64,000 nt of DNA, taken from NCBI RefSeq assembly GCF_003254295.1, contig NZ_QKZO01000003.1, forward strand, positions 347,315 through 411,314, read 5' to 3'. Positions 52,611 to 61,399 of this stretch are shown here, piece after piece. The translations under genes and the position numbers were made by a program. This DNA comes from Rhodobacter capsulatus. GTDB taxonomy: Bacteria; Pseudomonadota; Alphaproteobacteria; Rhodobacterales; Rhodobacteraceae. The stretch's first letter is position 1. Every line of letters starts with the position of its first letter. The notes beneath the pieces were generated by a model. It was not told the DNA's origin and made no database searches. It saw only the letters and a list, made by a program, of their open reading frames with translations.

Positions 52611-53819
52611 CTACTCATTTGCCGCCGAGAATTGGGCAATCGTTTCAGCACCCAAGAAAGGACTCGCGATTACATTCAAGCGACTTTCTGGAATTCCAAA
52701 ATCTACTTGAAAAACATCTTTGGGGCGACTCGGGCTAGGGTCAATGATCGTGACGCGAGGGATAGACTTTCGTCGAAGAAAAGCCTCCCTAAATAAGTCT
52801 AAGCTTTTCAAATCAGTCCTAGGGAACGAATAGCCAATGATGATCACCTCATCGCAACTCTCCAAGGCGTCGCTGGCTTTTCGTCAAAGTCTCTCAAACA
52901 AGGTCCCAAAAAACTGATAGCTCTTCGTCTTGACTGGCGGGATAATTAAAGGCATCGAAACAATACCCTGTTCCCCCGACTGCCCCTTAGGCATCCAAGA
53001 CATTTCTGATTGAACCTTAACAATAACGTAGCCTTCCGGAGCCGAGCGACCCGGTATATCGGTCAGATTGGGCGGATAGTAGCCGTAAGTCATTTTAGCG
53101 TAGCCACCTGTATATCTGCCTGCATGTGTCGCGTAAGGACGCGTGGCATATTCATAGACAAAAAGCGAATCCGCAGGAAGCGCGTGGGTCAGAACCAGTT
53201 CCTCTCCATCGTATACCGGGTGAGCGGTCAACCAGTTCACTGAGCCATGGAGCTTTATTAATGCGTTCGCCGAAGACTTCTCTATTAGGTCAACCCATCC
53301 ATCGCGGAATATTCGATGCGGTTTAATTCCATATCCGCTATCCGACACCCATTCAGTCGCCTCCATCATCGCAAGATCCACAAGAGTATCCCAGTTAAAT
53401 GTCAGGACGACATCTTCTGGTTTAAGATAGTTCGCAAGGTCGATGTGACTTTGCGAGACTGGTCCGTTGGCAATCTCATTAAGTGTGGTCGCAAAAAGAA
53501 ACATCAATTGATTGTATGGCTTTGAAAGACTTATACGATCAATGCCATCGGCTTCTCTTGCGACGCTCTCGAGTCTACCGGCGATCTCGCTGTGTATCTC
53601 TTCAATATCAACTCATGCCGCGAGAAAGGCATCAGTGTCCATGATGCCTTTCTCAGACTGAAGGTAATGTATTAATCCGTCACGTAAAACCCATGGGTTG
53701 GTTGCCGCATTCAATTTGAAGAAGGTGGAGAAAAAGTCCCTAGCGATTGGCATCCTTTGCCCGGTTGGAGACGCGTCATAACTCTTCGATGCACCAGCTC
53801 CCAGCAGAATGAATCGCAT
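52611..53819 (-). pseudogene. SIR2-like NAD hydrolase gene with two in-frame TGA codons
   Basis: One 402-codon frame reads MRFILLGAGASKSYDASPTG (NAD loop), VVLTFNWDTLVD, NALIKLHGSVNWL, and EVIIIGYSFPRTDLKS, all motifs of bacterial SIR2-family NADases used in phage defence. TGA interrupts it at 53613-53615 (after DAFLAA) and 52884-52886 (between LFERL and RKASDAL). Both sites could be TGG tryptophan codons; the second falls where relatives have LWxKA. No frameshift is needed. No HerA, TIR or other partner gene is nearby. The region is AT-richer than the chromosome, suggesting transfer. Confidence 0.8.
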
Positions 53820-54485
53820 TGGTCCACCTCACTATTTCGGATTAAATCGAGAAGCATTGTAACTGAAAACGAACCTGGGAACCAATGACTGCGTCCTGAA
53901 AGTCGCGTGGCAGCAAGTGTGAACCGCTGGGTGACGGCTGTGGCTCGAGGTATGCGGATTGTGCATAACGAGTATTCTTGGCGGCAGTCGTAGCTTTCTG
54001 CAGATGCGGTGTGGTGGCCTCACAAGCCGCCTTTTGCCTTCTCCGCACATCATAAGCCAAGCAAGGAACGTCCGGCAACCGCCATGTCGACCGGTACCGG
54101 AGGGTTCAGTCACCCCTGACCAGCTGTCACCGGCTGCATCCCCATCGCGACAAATCTGAGCTCCTAGGACTTCGGTTGCAACAAGTGCGGATACCACGCG
54201 CGGTGCACCGCCAGAGCCACGGAGCGAGTCACTGGTGAATCTCGCGCGCATTCGGCGACACCCCTAGCTGACGACGCTACGGACGCAGCCAGCGACTCGC
54301 TGCGTGAGTCTGGCGCACGCGCCAGCCGAGTTGCAGATCACCCCGGGTCACCCGTGAGTTGTTTGCATTTTTTGCATAGAACTCGCCTCATCCAGTTGGC
54401 ACTCGTTGAGAGAGCGTCTTGGCGCTTCCTTGGCTGAAGACATCGCAAGTTCAGCCAGTGACGCGCTGGGGAGCTTGCGCATGCC
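53820..54485. other. Non-coding region with repeat A and hairpins
   Basis: No gene is supported. Apart from repeat A (54096-54177), two small inverted repeats are visible near 54276-54330 (ACGCAGC..GCTGCGT and CTGGCGC-AC-GCGCCAG). The rest is unremarkable and probably decayed. Confidence 0.5.
54096..54177 (+). repeat. 82-bp direct repeat, copy A
   Basis: Starts ACCGGAGGGTTCAGTC and ends CTAGGACTTCGGTT. The first 51 bp match 55553-55603 except at three positions. Then 17 bp are variable and the last 14 bp match perfectly. The copies flank the AbiEii-like pair. Confidence 0.8.
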
Positions 54486-55205
54486 TCAGACCGGAGACAC
54501 AGGACCGCCATGCACCGCCAGGATCTCCGTCTCGAGGTTAGGGTCCATCGCCATGTCGTGCATGCACTTTCGCAACCACTCGGGTTTGCGGATGCGCTCG
54601 ACCGCCTTGTCGTAGGACTTGCGCACGGTGTCGCCATAAGCACCCTCGGCGAGCGCCCAGGCTGCCTCGGGAACAGCCCCCCACCGAGACATCATCATCG
54701 ACAGATCGAGGATGTCGCGACTGAGCACCCCTGTGTCATTCCAGCGATCCGCGTTTGCCAGAAGTTTCTCGGCGAACATGTGATCACGGGAGAGAACCGG
54801 AACACCGTAGCGCGCGTCGATCTCTCCGGTCAGCCCGATCCGCGCCTCGCGGACGATTTCGAACTTTATCGCGACATCGCCCACACTGATCAGGGTTCGG
54901 ATGCCGTATTGGTCCATCCGGACATCGCGCAAAAGCGCCAACTCCGCCCCCGGACGCAGATAGCCCGCAAGGTCCGACCGCCCCCAAAGCGCCTGACGCA
55001 GCTTGCGATACCCCTCCTGCGAGGCGCAGAGGAAGTCGATGTCCACGCTCTCGCGATATTCACCAAGCTCGAGCACGATCGCCGTGCCGCCACCGAAGTA
55101 GCACTCGGCATCGCGCAGAAAGTCGCCGTTCAGGCAGCGCAGAACATGAAGGATGTCGTTGTGATGACGGCGCGTGAAGAGTTCCGCCACCTTCGACGCA
55201 GCCAT
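54486..55205 (-). CDS. AbiEii/AbiGii-type nucleotidyltransferase (toxin-like)
   Basis: A 239-residue cytoplasmic protein of the MNT-fold DUF1814 group. AECYFGGGTAIVLELGEYRE is followed by SVDIDFLC, the GG/S..DxD active-site pattern. LSRDHMFAEKLLANADRWND contains the conserved lysine. Family members transfer nucleotides, for AbiEii-like toxins to tRNA, and act in abortive infection. Its start overlaps the small upstream gene by 1 bp. The standard AbiEi antitoxin is absent. Confidence 0.85.
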   Translation of the reverse strand: MAASKVAELFTRRHHNDILHVLRCLNGDFLRDAECYFGGGTAIVLELGEYRESVDIDFLCASQEGYRKLRQALWGRSDLAGYLRPGAELALLRDVRMDQYGIRTLISVGDVAIKFEIVREARIGLTGEIDARYGVPVLSRDHMFAEKLLANADRWNDTGVLSRDILDLSMMMSRWGAVPEAAWALAEGAYGDTVRKSYDKAVERIRKPEWLRKCMHDMAMDPNLETEILAVHGGPVSPV

Positions 55206-55411
55206 CAGGCGACCATCAGGTGCCCGTTGCCATAGTCGGCAACGAGGCGATCCAGAAGCTCCTGTTCGCGCGGGGTGAAAGCATCATGATCGACGAACCG
55301 CCAGTTGCGCTCATAAAGCGCAAGCGCGGTCCGCCCGTCCACGACAGCACGGTCGGGCCGGTTCCAGCACAGCTGGCGCAACTGCGGATAGTCGTTCACA
55401 TTGATGGTCAT
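55205..55411 (-). CDS. Small partner gene of the AbiEii-like protein
   Basis: A 68-residue protein (MTINVNDYPQLRQLCWNRPD start) with GGGGA 4 nt before ATG 55411. An upstream ATG at 55483 would add 24 residues without a good ribosome site. The stop overlaps the toxin-like start (TGATG), so the pair is coupled. It is not the winged-helix AbiEi antitoxin. Its role as an antitoxin is only a positional guess. Confidence 0.65.
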   Translation of the reverse strand: MTINVNDYPQLRQLCWNRPDRAVVDGRTALALYERNWRFVDHDAFTPREQELLDRLVADYGNGHLMVA

Positions 55412-55552
55412 GTCATCCCCGGATGGCTCAAGATCATCCGCACTCAACCAATATAAGCGCCGCGACCCGTGTTTCAAAGTCATTTTGCGCCCAGAACCTT
55501 GGCGCTGCGTTAATGTGGCATTCCCGAGCTCGGCGCAGATCGTTCCACCGGG

Positions 55553-55634
55553 ACCGGAGGGTTCAGTCGCCCCTGACCGGCTGGCACCGGCTGCATCCCC
55601 ATCACCACCACGCGCTTTTTCTAGGACTTCGGTT
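55553..55634 (+). repeat. 82-bp direct repeat, copy B
   Basis: Same length and ends as copy A (54096-54177). It lies about 100 bp upstream of the XRE regulator start. It may be a recombination scar, an old duplication, or a regulatory leader. Confidence 0.8.
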
Positions 55635-55735
55635 CTCGCTCAGATCCCGGTCTTACGCGCACAACTCCCACCCGACGCGCTCAACTCACCTCGTTACGGT
55701 CGTCTTATCAGCAACAAAAGCGAGACGAAAACACC

Positions 55736-56809
55736 ATGACAACCCCTTTCAAGACCAGCGAAGTCGCCAAGCTCATCACCGACCGGGTGAACGACCTCGC
55801 CCATCGCAAGACCCAGAACGAGATCGCCGCCGAGGCAGGGTTTCAGAACGCGAACTTCATCTCGATCCTGAAGTCCGGCAAAAGCAAGTTACCACTCGAC
55901 CGGGTGCCCTCGCTGGCCAAGGCGCTCGAGGTCGATCCGGCGTATCTGATGCGGATCTCGCTCGAGCAGGCGGTGGGGGTGACGGCGGCGAAGGCGATCA
56001 TCGAGATCTTCGGCTCGCCCGTAACTGCGAACGAGAAGGCGTGGCTTGACGAGCTGCGTGATGCGTCCGGCAACAGCGACCCTCGGATCGCCGCTTTCGC
56101 GCAGGTGCGGGTGCACAAGTCGCGGCGAAACGGGCTTACGAAGCCGTTCATTCTCGCGAAGAAGCTCGGCGTCTTGCGCCGGGGCTTTGGTGTCTCCCGA
56201 AAAGGCCTGGATCCATTTGCCAAGCGTCGAATGCCCGATCCCATGATCAGACGCGACCTGACGGCGGGTCAGGCCACTGGTTTGTGCGATGCGCACTGCA
56301 TCTCGCTTGAACTCTTCACGGCGTTTCGCGGCCATGGTCGATCTCCTTTGGGCGAGCATTGCTCTCAGAAGACCGGAACAAAACCGGTGCAGGTCCAGAA
56401 CGAAGAAAATCCGGTCCCGGGCCGCTCGGGACCGCCTTGCCGAAGAGCTCAGCCGTTCGCGTCCCTGAGCAACCGGCCGTGCTTGCGCACCTCGGCCACC
56501 ACGGCGCCAAAGGTGGTCAGGCCGCGCGACTTGAGCGAGGGCAGCAGCCGCAGGAAGGCCTCCGCCGTCGCCACCGTGTCGCCGATCGCGGTATGGCGGG
56601 CCTCTTCGGGAATGGTGATGCCCAGCCGATGCGTCAGCGCGTCAAGGCTGTGCACCTCGGATTGCCCGAAGACCACCGCCGAGAGCAGCACCGTATCCAG
56701 CACCGGATGGTCGAAATTGAGCCCGATCAGCAATTCCTTGCGGCGCAGGAATTCCAGATCGAAGGGCGCGTTATGCGCCACCAGCACCGCCCCTTCGGCG
56801 AATTTGTGA
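55736..56809 (+). CDS. XRE-family regulator with native 3' end replaced by IS3 remnant (chimeric frame)
   Basis: Codons 1-130 encode a Cro/C1-type helix-turn-helix protein: TQNEIAAEAGFQNANFISIL then KSGKSKLPLDRVPSLAKALE and VDPAYLMRI. The frame then enters the antisense of an IS3 transposase remnant near 56130 and runs on, by chance, to 56809, antisense to the next gene. Only the first part is likely functional; family members are often about 120-150 residues. Codons 1-130 contain the complete DNA-binding domain. Confidence 0.65.
   Translation: MTTPFKTSEVAKLITDRVNDLAHRKTQNEIAAEAGFQNANFISILKSGKSKLPLDRVPSLAKALEVDPAYLMRISLEQAVGVTAAKAIIEIFGSPVTANEKAWLDELRDASGNSDPRIAAFAQVRVHKSRRNGLTKPFILAKKLGVLRRGFGVSRKGLDPFAKRRMPDPMIRRDLTAGQATGLCDAHCISLELFTAFRGHGRSPLGEHCSQKTGTKPVQVQNEENPVPGRSGPPCRRAQPFASLSNRPCLRTSATTAPKVVRPRDLSEGSSRRKASAVATVSPIAVWRASSGMVMPSRCVSASRLCTSDCPKTTAESSTVSSTGWSKLSPISNSLRRRNSRSKGALCATSTAPSANL
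56135..56335 (-). pseudogene. IS3-family OrfA fragment
   Basis: About 67 residues of an InsN/OrfA-type protein: MAAKRREEFKRDAVRIAQTS, helix-turn-helix LTRRQVASDHGIGHSTLGKW, then the start of the leucine zipper AELLRENERLRK. It ends abruptly at about 56135 and no OrfB follows. The insertion truncated the XRE gene on the other strand. Confidence 0.8.
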
Positions 56810-58551
56810 AACCGGCGCCCGACCTCGATGATGTCGGGGGCATCGGCCACCATCGCATCGGTGATGCCATGCACCGCGGTCGAGACCGCGGGGATGCGCC
56901 GCCCCGGATTGACCAGCGTGTCGAAGACCTCGCTCGCCACCCGCCGCCCGTTGACGATCCGCACCGCGGCGATCTGCACGATCTCGTCGCCCTCGGTCGG
57001 CAAAAGCCCGGTGGTTTCCGTGTCAAAGACCACGAAAGTCAGCTTTTCCAGCGGGGTATGGGCGATTTCGTTTTCCTTCTCGCGGCCCAGAAGGTCGAAA
57101 TCATAGACCACCTTGCGCGCCACCGGACGCGGGCCGTTGCCGATCCGCCGCGCCTCGCGCAGCGGCAGGCAAAGCCGGTGGCGGCCGTCGTGCAGCCGCT
57201 CGGGCCAGATGTCGGCAGCATGGGCCGCCAGCACGCGCCGCCCCGTCACATCCGCCATCCCGACATCGAGCGGGGCGGAAAGCCAGGCCTCCAGCTCGGC
57301 GATCGCCACCGCCTCGCCCTGCCATTCCAGCGCGATCAGCGCGCCTGCCCCCTCTTCGAGGATCTCCAGCCGCTTGTCGCCGCGCCCCGGGCCAAGACGC
57401 GCCACCAGCGTCGCGATCAGCGCCACCATCTCGAAGCCCTCGATGCGCAGCATCAAGGGCGCCGACACCGCCAGCAGATCGCCCGCCCCCTCGGCGGCAA
57501 CCCGCGCCTTGACCGCCTCGCCGAAATCCGAGGCGCGGATCATCGCCAGCGGCCACCAATCTGCCCGCATCGCCTCGTGGCGCTCGAACAGGGTGTGGAT
57601 CGCCTGGGCCAGATGGCCCGCCTCGGACTGCGCCGCGCCGCGCAATTGCGCGCGGGCCTGCGGCTCGGTCGGGCCATCGTCGGCAATCAGCACGCCGATC
57701 AGCGATTGCAACGCGGCGGCGGGGCGGCGGATGCGGTCGAACAACTCGTCCATCAGCGCCTCGCGCCCGGCATGGGCCAGCATGTCGGCCGAAACGTCGC
57801 GCAGCGTCAGCACATAGCCTGCCTTGCGCGTCACCGCATGGTCCTCGCCCTCGGAAATCAGCCGCATCCGTGCCGCCAGCGTCCGGCCATCGGCGGTGGT
57901 GGCGCAGAGCAGATCCGAGGCGGCATCGGGGTCGGTCGCCTGCAGGAGCCGCTCATAGGCATGCAGGATCGGCGCGCGGTTGAGATAGTCGAAGACCCGC
58001 CGGTCCAACCCCGGCGCATGCGCCCCCCCCAGCAGATCGACCGCCTGACCATTGTAAAAGACCAGCTGATGCGTCGCCGAACACAGCAGAACCCCCACCG
58101 GCACGTCGGACAAAAGCGCCTCCAGCCGCTCCTTTTCCTGCGCCAGCCGGATCGTCTCGCGCTGCACCGATTCCGTCAGCGCCGAGCGGGTCTCGTTCAG
58201 ATGCTGGGTGATCGCGGCGGCGGCGGGCGCCAGATCGCCCAGATAGCGGCCCGCGGTCTGGTCCAGCTCGGTGTCGATCGCGGTATGGGTGCGGGCGCGG
58301 ATATGGCCCGCCAGACGCTCGATCGGCTTGGCCAGGTTTTCATCGAACAGATACCAGACCGAGACGATCAGCCCGGTGATGACAAGACCCGCCACCACGC
58401 CGCCGATCACGAAGCCATCCAGCGCCTCGGAGTGGCCGAGCTTTTCGAAGCCGAAGACCAGCCCCGCGACAAGGGCCACCAGATTGCCCAGCGCAAGCGC
58501 CGCGAAAAACAGGAAGATGCGCAAGCGCAGGCTGAGACGGGTGAGCGGCAT
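56449..58551 (-). CDS. Membrane sensor fused to a DnaQ-type 3'-5' exonuclease
   Basis: A 700-residue protein. Two membrane helices (about 8-30 and 40-65) are followed by a HAMP-like linker, a PAS region (about 140-250), a long helical signalling segment with ERHEAMRADWWPLAMIRASD near 350, and a C-terminal DnaQ exonuclease (about 520-690). The exonuclease has FVVFDTETTGLLPT (Exo I), VLVAHNAPFDLEFL (Exo II) and HTAIGDTVATAEAFL (Exo III). The set occurs next to acetate symporters in many proteobacteria. Its substrate is unknown. The start overlaps the receiver gene by 1 bp. Confidence 0.88.
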   Translation of the reverse strand: MPLTRLSLRLRIFLFFAALALGNLVALVAGLVFGFEKLGHSEALDGFVIGGVVAGLVITGLIVSVWYLFDENLAKPIERLAGHIRARTHTAIDTELDQTAGRYLGDLAPAAAAITQHLNETRSALTESVQRETIRLAQEKERLEALLSDVPVGVLLCSATHQLVFYNGQAVDLLGGAHAPGLDRRVFDYLNRAPILHAYERLLQATDPDAASDLLCATTADGRTLAARMRLISEGEDHAVTRKAGYVLTLRDVSADMLAHAGREALMDELFDRIRRPAAALQSLIGVLIADDGPTEPQARAQLRGAAQSEAGHLAQAIHTLFERHEAMRADWWPLAMIRASDFGEAVKARVAAEGAGDLLAVSAPLMLRIEGFEMVALIATLVARLGPGRGDKRLEILEEGAGALIALEWQGEAVAIAELEAWLSAPLDVGMADVTGRRVLAAHAADIWPERLHDGRHRLCLPLREARRIGNGPRPVARKVVYDFDLLGREKENEIAHTPLEKLTFVVFDTETTGLLPTEGDEIVQIAAVRIVNGRRVASEVFDTLVNPGRRIPAVSTAVHGITDAMVADAPDIIEVGRRFHKFAEGAVLVAHNAPFDLEFLRRKELLIGLNFDHPVLDTVLLSAVVFGQSEVHSLDALTHRLGITIPEEARHTAIGDTVATAEAFLRLLPSLKSRGLTTFGAVVAEVRKHGRLLRDANG

Positions 58552-58955
58552 CACAGCCCCCCGCCATCGAGAAGCCGGTGCAGCTCGTCGCGCAACTCCT
58601 TCAGCTCGAAGGGTTTGGCGATGAAGCCGTCGGCACCCAGAGCCAGCGCCTTGCGCCGCTCCAGCGCCGAGCCGCGCGCCGTCATCATCACGATCCGCAC
58701 CGCGGACAGGCTGTGATCGGCCCGCACCTCCTGGCAGATTTCATAGCCCGACACCTCGGGCAGCATCACGTCCAGAAGCACCAGATCGGGGCGGTCGTCG
58801 CGGATGCGCTTCACCGCGCCCAGCCCGGTGGCGATGCGCACCCGCTCCAGCCCCTCGCGGCCCAGCAGGTAATCCAGCGCGATGGCGATATTGTCCTCGT
58901 CCTCGACAATCAGCACGCGGCGCTTGCGATCCCGCCCGGCGGCATCGTGGTTCAT
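58551..58955 (-). CDS. Single-domain response regulator
   Basis: A 134-residue receiver. The acidic pocket is VEDEDN, the phosphoacceptor lies in LVLLDVMLPEVSG, the threonine in MMTARG and the lysine in IAKPFE. No output domain is present. It lies between the membrane exonuclease and a small membrane protein in one leftward run, so it may report to the sensor-exonuclease. Confidence 0.9.
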   Translation of the reverse strand: MNHDAAGRDRKRRVLIVEDEDNIAIALDYLLGREGLERVRIATGLGAVKRIRDDRPDLVLLDVMLPEVSGYEICQEVRADHSLSAVRIVMMTARGSALERRKALALGADGFIAKPFELKELRDELHRLLDGGGL

Positions 58956-58956
58956 C

Positions 58957-59484
58957 TCATCCTCCTGCGCAGGCGGCCTTCAGCCCTGCATCCCCCTCGG
59001 GCGCCGCGCTCCACGCCCCCGATGTCAGCGAGCCATCGGCGGTCACCGCCGCCTCGCCGCCCAGAACGGCCTGACGGCCCCCGACACAATCATAGGCCAC
59101 GGTGACCGGCTGCACCGGCTGCCAGCGCGCCACGAGATAAAGGTTCGTCGCCACCACGCCGGGCGCCGGGCGGGCGCGGTTGGCACCGTCCAGCGCGACA
59201 AAGCGCGTCGTCACCGGCCAGAGATAGGTCCAGGGCCGCCACGGCTCGGAGGCGGCATTGGCCGAGATCACCTGCGCGGTTTCAGGCAGCCGGGCGCTGG
59301 CATCGGCAAACCAGCGGTATTCGCCCCAGACCGTCGCCAGGATCATCGCCAGCCCCGCCGCCGCCGGGGTCAGCCATGTCGGCAGGCTGCGGCGGAGCAG
59401 CTTTTGCGTCGCATGGCGGGCGGCATAAAGCACGATGGCGGCAAAAAGCCCCGCCGCCAGCATCGTGATCAGATCGTTCGACAT
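58957..59484 (-). CDS. Hypothetical membrane protein of the acetate cluster
   Basis: A 175-residue protein with two N-terminal hydrophobic segments (LITMLAAGLFAAIVLYAARH and AAAGLAMILATVW) and a periplasm-like domain. It overlaps the DUF294 stop by 1 bp. No family recognised. It is conserved in position among Rhodobacterales to my knowledge, but I cannot verify this here. Confidence 0.75.
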   Translation of the reverse strand: MSNDLITMLAAGLFAAIVLYAARHATQKLLRRSLPTWLTPAAAGLAMILATVWGEYRWFADASARLPETAQVISANAASEPWRPWTYLWPVTTRFVALDGANRARPAPGVVATNLYLVARWQPVQPVTVAYDCVGGRQAVLGGEAAVTADGSLTSGAWSAAPEGDAGLKAACAGG

Positions 59485-61310
59485 CAGCTTACCACCGCCT
59501 TGTTGTGCCCCACCGCCGATTGCATCGTGCGCACCACCACGAAGGCGTCGCGCAGATGGGCGCGTTCGAAATCGCTCAGATCCGAGGGGGCGAGAAAATT
59601 GTCGGGCGCACGGCCGGATTTGATCAGCGTCACCTGATTGTCAAGCCGCATCGCCGCGATCAGGTCATAGGCCTCGATCAGATCGCGCGCCCCCGAGGGC
59701 GAGATCACCCCCGCCTCTTCGGCGGCCTTCAGCCGGGCACGGGTATTGACCGGGGCCAGGCGGCCCTGCAACGCATAGATGCGCGCCAGATCGGCCACCG
59801 GCACCACCCCGTTCATCTTCATGTCGATGTGGTTGCGATGCTCGCCCGAGCGGATCGTGGCGAAGCCGCGCAACAGGCCCAAGGGCGGCGTGTGCTTGAG
59901 CGAATTGGCGATCATATGGGCGACGAAGATCGAATTCTTCGCCGTCAGCTCCAGCGTTTCCGCCTGCAGCGCTTCGAACATCGCGATGCCGCCGCCGCCG
60001 ATCGGGCGCAGGTCGAACATGACCGAGGCGAGCATCTGCGCCTCGGGGCTGGGCTTGGCGATCCAGCCGGTGAAATAGTCGCGCCAGACCCGGGCGGGCT
60101 GGCACCAGCGTTCGGCCGTGGCCATCATGTCGCCGGGGCAATAGACATAGCCGCAAGCATCGAGCCCGTCCGAGACGATCTTTGCCAGCGCGCGGAAATA
60201 GCCCATGTCCTCGGCCGTGGCGGCATCCTCGACGATCAGGCAATTGTCCTGATCCGAGACCCCGGTCTGTTCCTGCCGCCCCTGCGAGCCGCAGGCCAGC
60301 CACAGATAGGGCACCGGCGGCGGGCCAAGCTCGTGTTCGGCCATCACCAGAAGACGGCGGGTGACGGCATCGGCAATATCGGTGATCATCCGGGTGATCA
60401 CGTCATGGGCATGATGGCCGCCCACAAGCTGCACCAGCAGTTGCGGAATGCGCCCGGCCACCTGGGCAAGATCGGCCACGGTTTCGGCCGAGACCACGTC
60501 GCGGATCAGCACCGCCGAGGAGACCGCCTGAAACCGCGTCAGGTCGGTTTGCGTGATCATGCCGACGAAACGGCCCTCCGCGGTGATCGGCAGATGGCCG
60601 ATGCGGCGTTCCAGCATGATGTTGAGAATGTCCGAGCCAAGCGCATCGGGCGGCAGGCTGACCGGATCCGGGGTCATCACGCTGGCCACCGGCGTGCTGC
60701 CCGGCAATTCCCCGGCCAGAACCTTGTTCGACAGATCGCGCTGGGTGACGATGCCCAACAGCCGCTCCGCCTCGGCCACGACGCCCAGCGAGGACACATG
60801 CGCGTCGCGCATCATCTTGGCGGCGGCAACGACCGAGGTGTCGGGGCCGCAGGACAGCGGCTTTCGGGCGATCAGATCGGCCACTTTCTGCGTCGCGATC
60901 TCGGTCGAGACCTTCTCGCCGCGCTTTCTGTTGAAGAAGCGTTCAAAGGCCGGATAGGTCTCGATCAGCCGCTTGAAGGTGGGGGTGGGCAGAACCAGAC
61001 AGATCGTCTGCTCGGTGGCCTTGGCCTGGGTTGCCGCCAGCCCGTCGCGCATCAGCCCGCGTTCGCCAAAGGAGTTGCGCGGCCCCAGAAGCGAAACCAG
61101 CCCGCCATTGCCGTCGGTGATCTCGACCGCGCCCTGCTTGACCAGATAAAGCCCGCCCAGCGGCGTCTGATAGACATAGATCAGCGCCTCGGGGCGGAAT
61201 TCCATGCGGCGGAAGGAACGGGCCACATCGGCCAGCTCGTCACGCGGCAGGGTATCGTAGGGATGGACGGTTTCAAGAAAGGCCGTGATCGCCTTTTGGT
61301 CGGTTTCCAT
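59484..61310 (-). CDS. CNMP-CBS-DUF294 nucleotidyltransferase-like signalling protein
   Basis: A 608-residue cytoplasmic protein. A cyclic-nucleotide-binding fold (about 20-135: LGPRNSFGERGLM) is followed by two CBS domains (about 150-270), a DUF294 nucleotidyltransferase core (WLACGSQGRQEQTGVSDQDN, the G-S-x-G/R..DxD pattern of GlnD) and a helical DUF294_C region. It may uridylylate or adenylylate a partner in response to nucleotides. It is the usual neighbour of the VC_2705-type symporter. Confidence 0.9.
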   Translation of the reverse strand: METDQKAITAFLETVHPYDTLPRDELADVARSFRRMEFRPEALIYVYQTPLGGLYLVKQGAVEITDGNGGLVSLLGPRNSFGERGLMRDGLAATQAKATEQTICLVLPTPTFKRLIETYPAFERFFNRKRGEKVSTEIATQKVADLIARKPLSCGPDTSVVAAAKMMRDAHVSSLGVVAEAERLLGIVTQRDLSNKVLAGELPGSTPVASVMTPDPVSLPPDALGSDILNIMLERRIGHLPITAEGRFVGMITQTDLTRFQAVSSAVLIRDVVSAETVADLAQVAGRIPQLLVQLVGGHHAHDVITRMITDIADAVTRRLLVMAEHELGPPPVPYLWLACGSQGRQEQTGVSDQDNCLIVEDAATAEDMGYFRALAKIVSDGLDACGYVYCPGDMMATAERWCQPARVWRDYFTGWIAKPSPEAQMLASVMFDLRPIGGGGIAMFEALQAETLELTAKNSIFVAHMIANSLKHTPPLGLLRGFATIRSGEHRNHIDMKMNGVVPVADLARIYALQGRLAPVNTRARLKAAEEAGVISPSGARDLIEAYDLIAAMRLDNQVTLIKSGRAPDNFLAPSDLSDFERAHLRDAFVVVRTMQSAVGHNKAVVS

Positions 61311-61332
61311 GTCCTGAGCCCTTTTTGGGAAA

Positions 61333-61358
61333 CTGCCTTCGCGCGGACGCGAAGGCAG
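61333..61358. terminator. Hairpin between the symporter and DUF294 genes
   Basis: CTGCCTTCGCG-cgga-CGCGAAGGCAG is an 11-bp perfect stem. After the symporter stop on the minus strand it is followed by TTTCCCAAAAAG. It probably terminates or attenuates transcription between the two genes. Confidence 0.6.
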
Positions 61359-61399
61359 CGGATTTCGGAGGGGCGAGGCCGGGGCCCCGCCCGATCCTG

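Noticed and set aside
52611..53819. Frameshift explanation for the broken SIR2-like gene
   Set aside because: All three open segments are in the same frame. Only two TGA codons separate them, so nonsense changes explain the break.
54096..55634. Integron attC-like sites for the 82-bp repeats
   Set aside because: The repeats are not palindromic and lack the R'/R'' core sequences, and no integron integrase is in the window.
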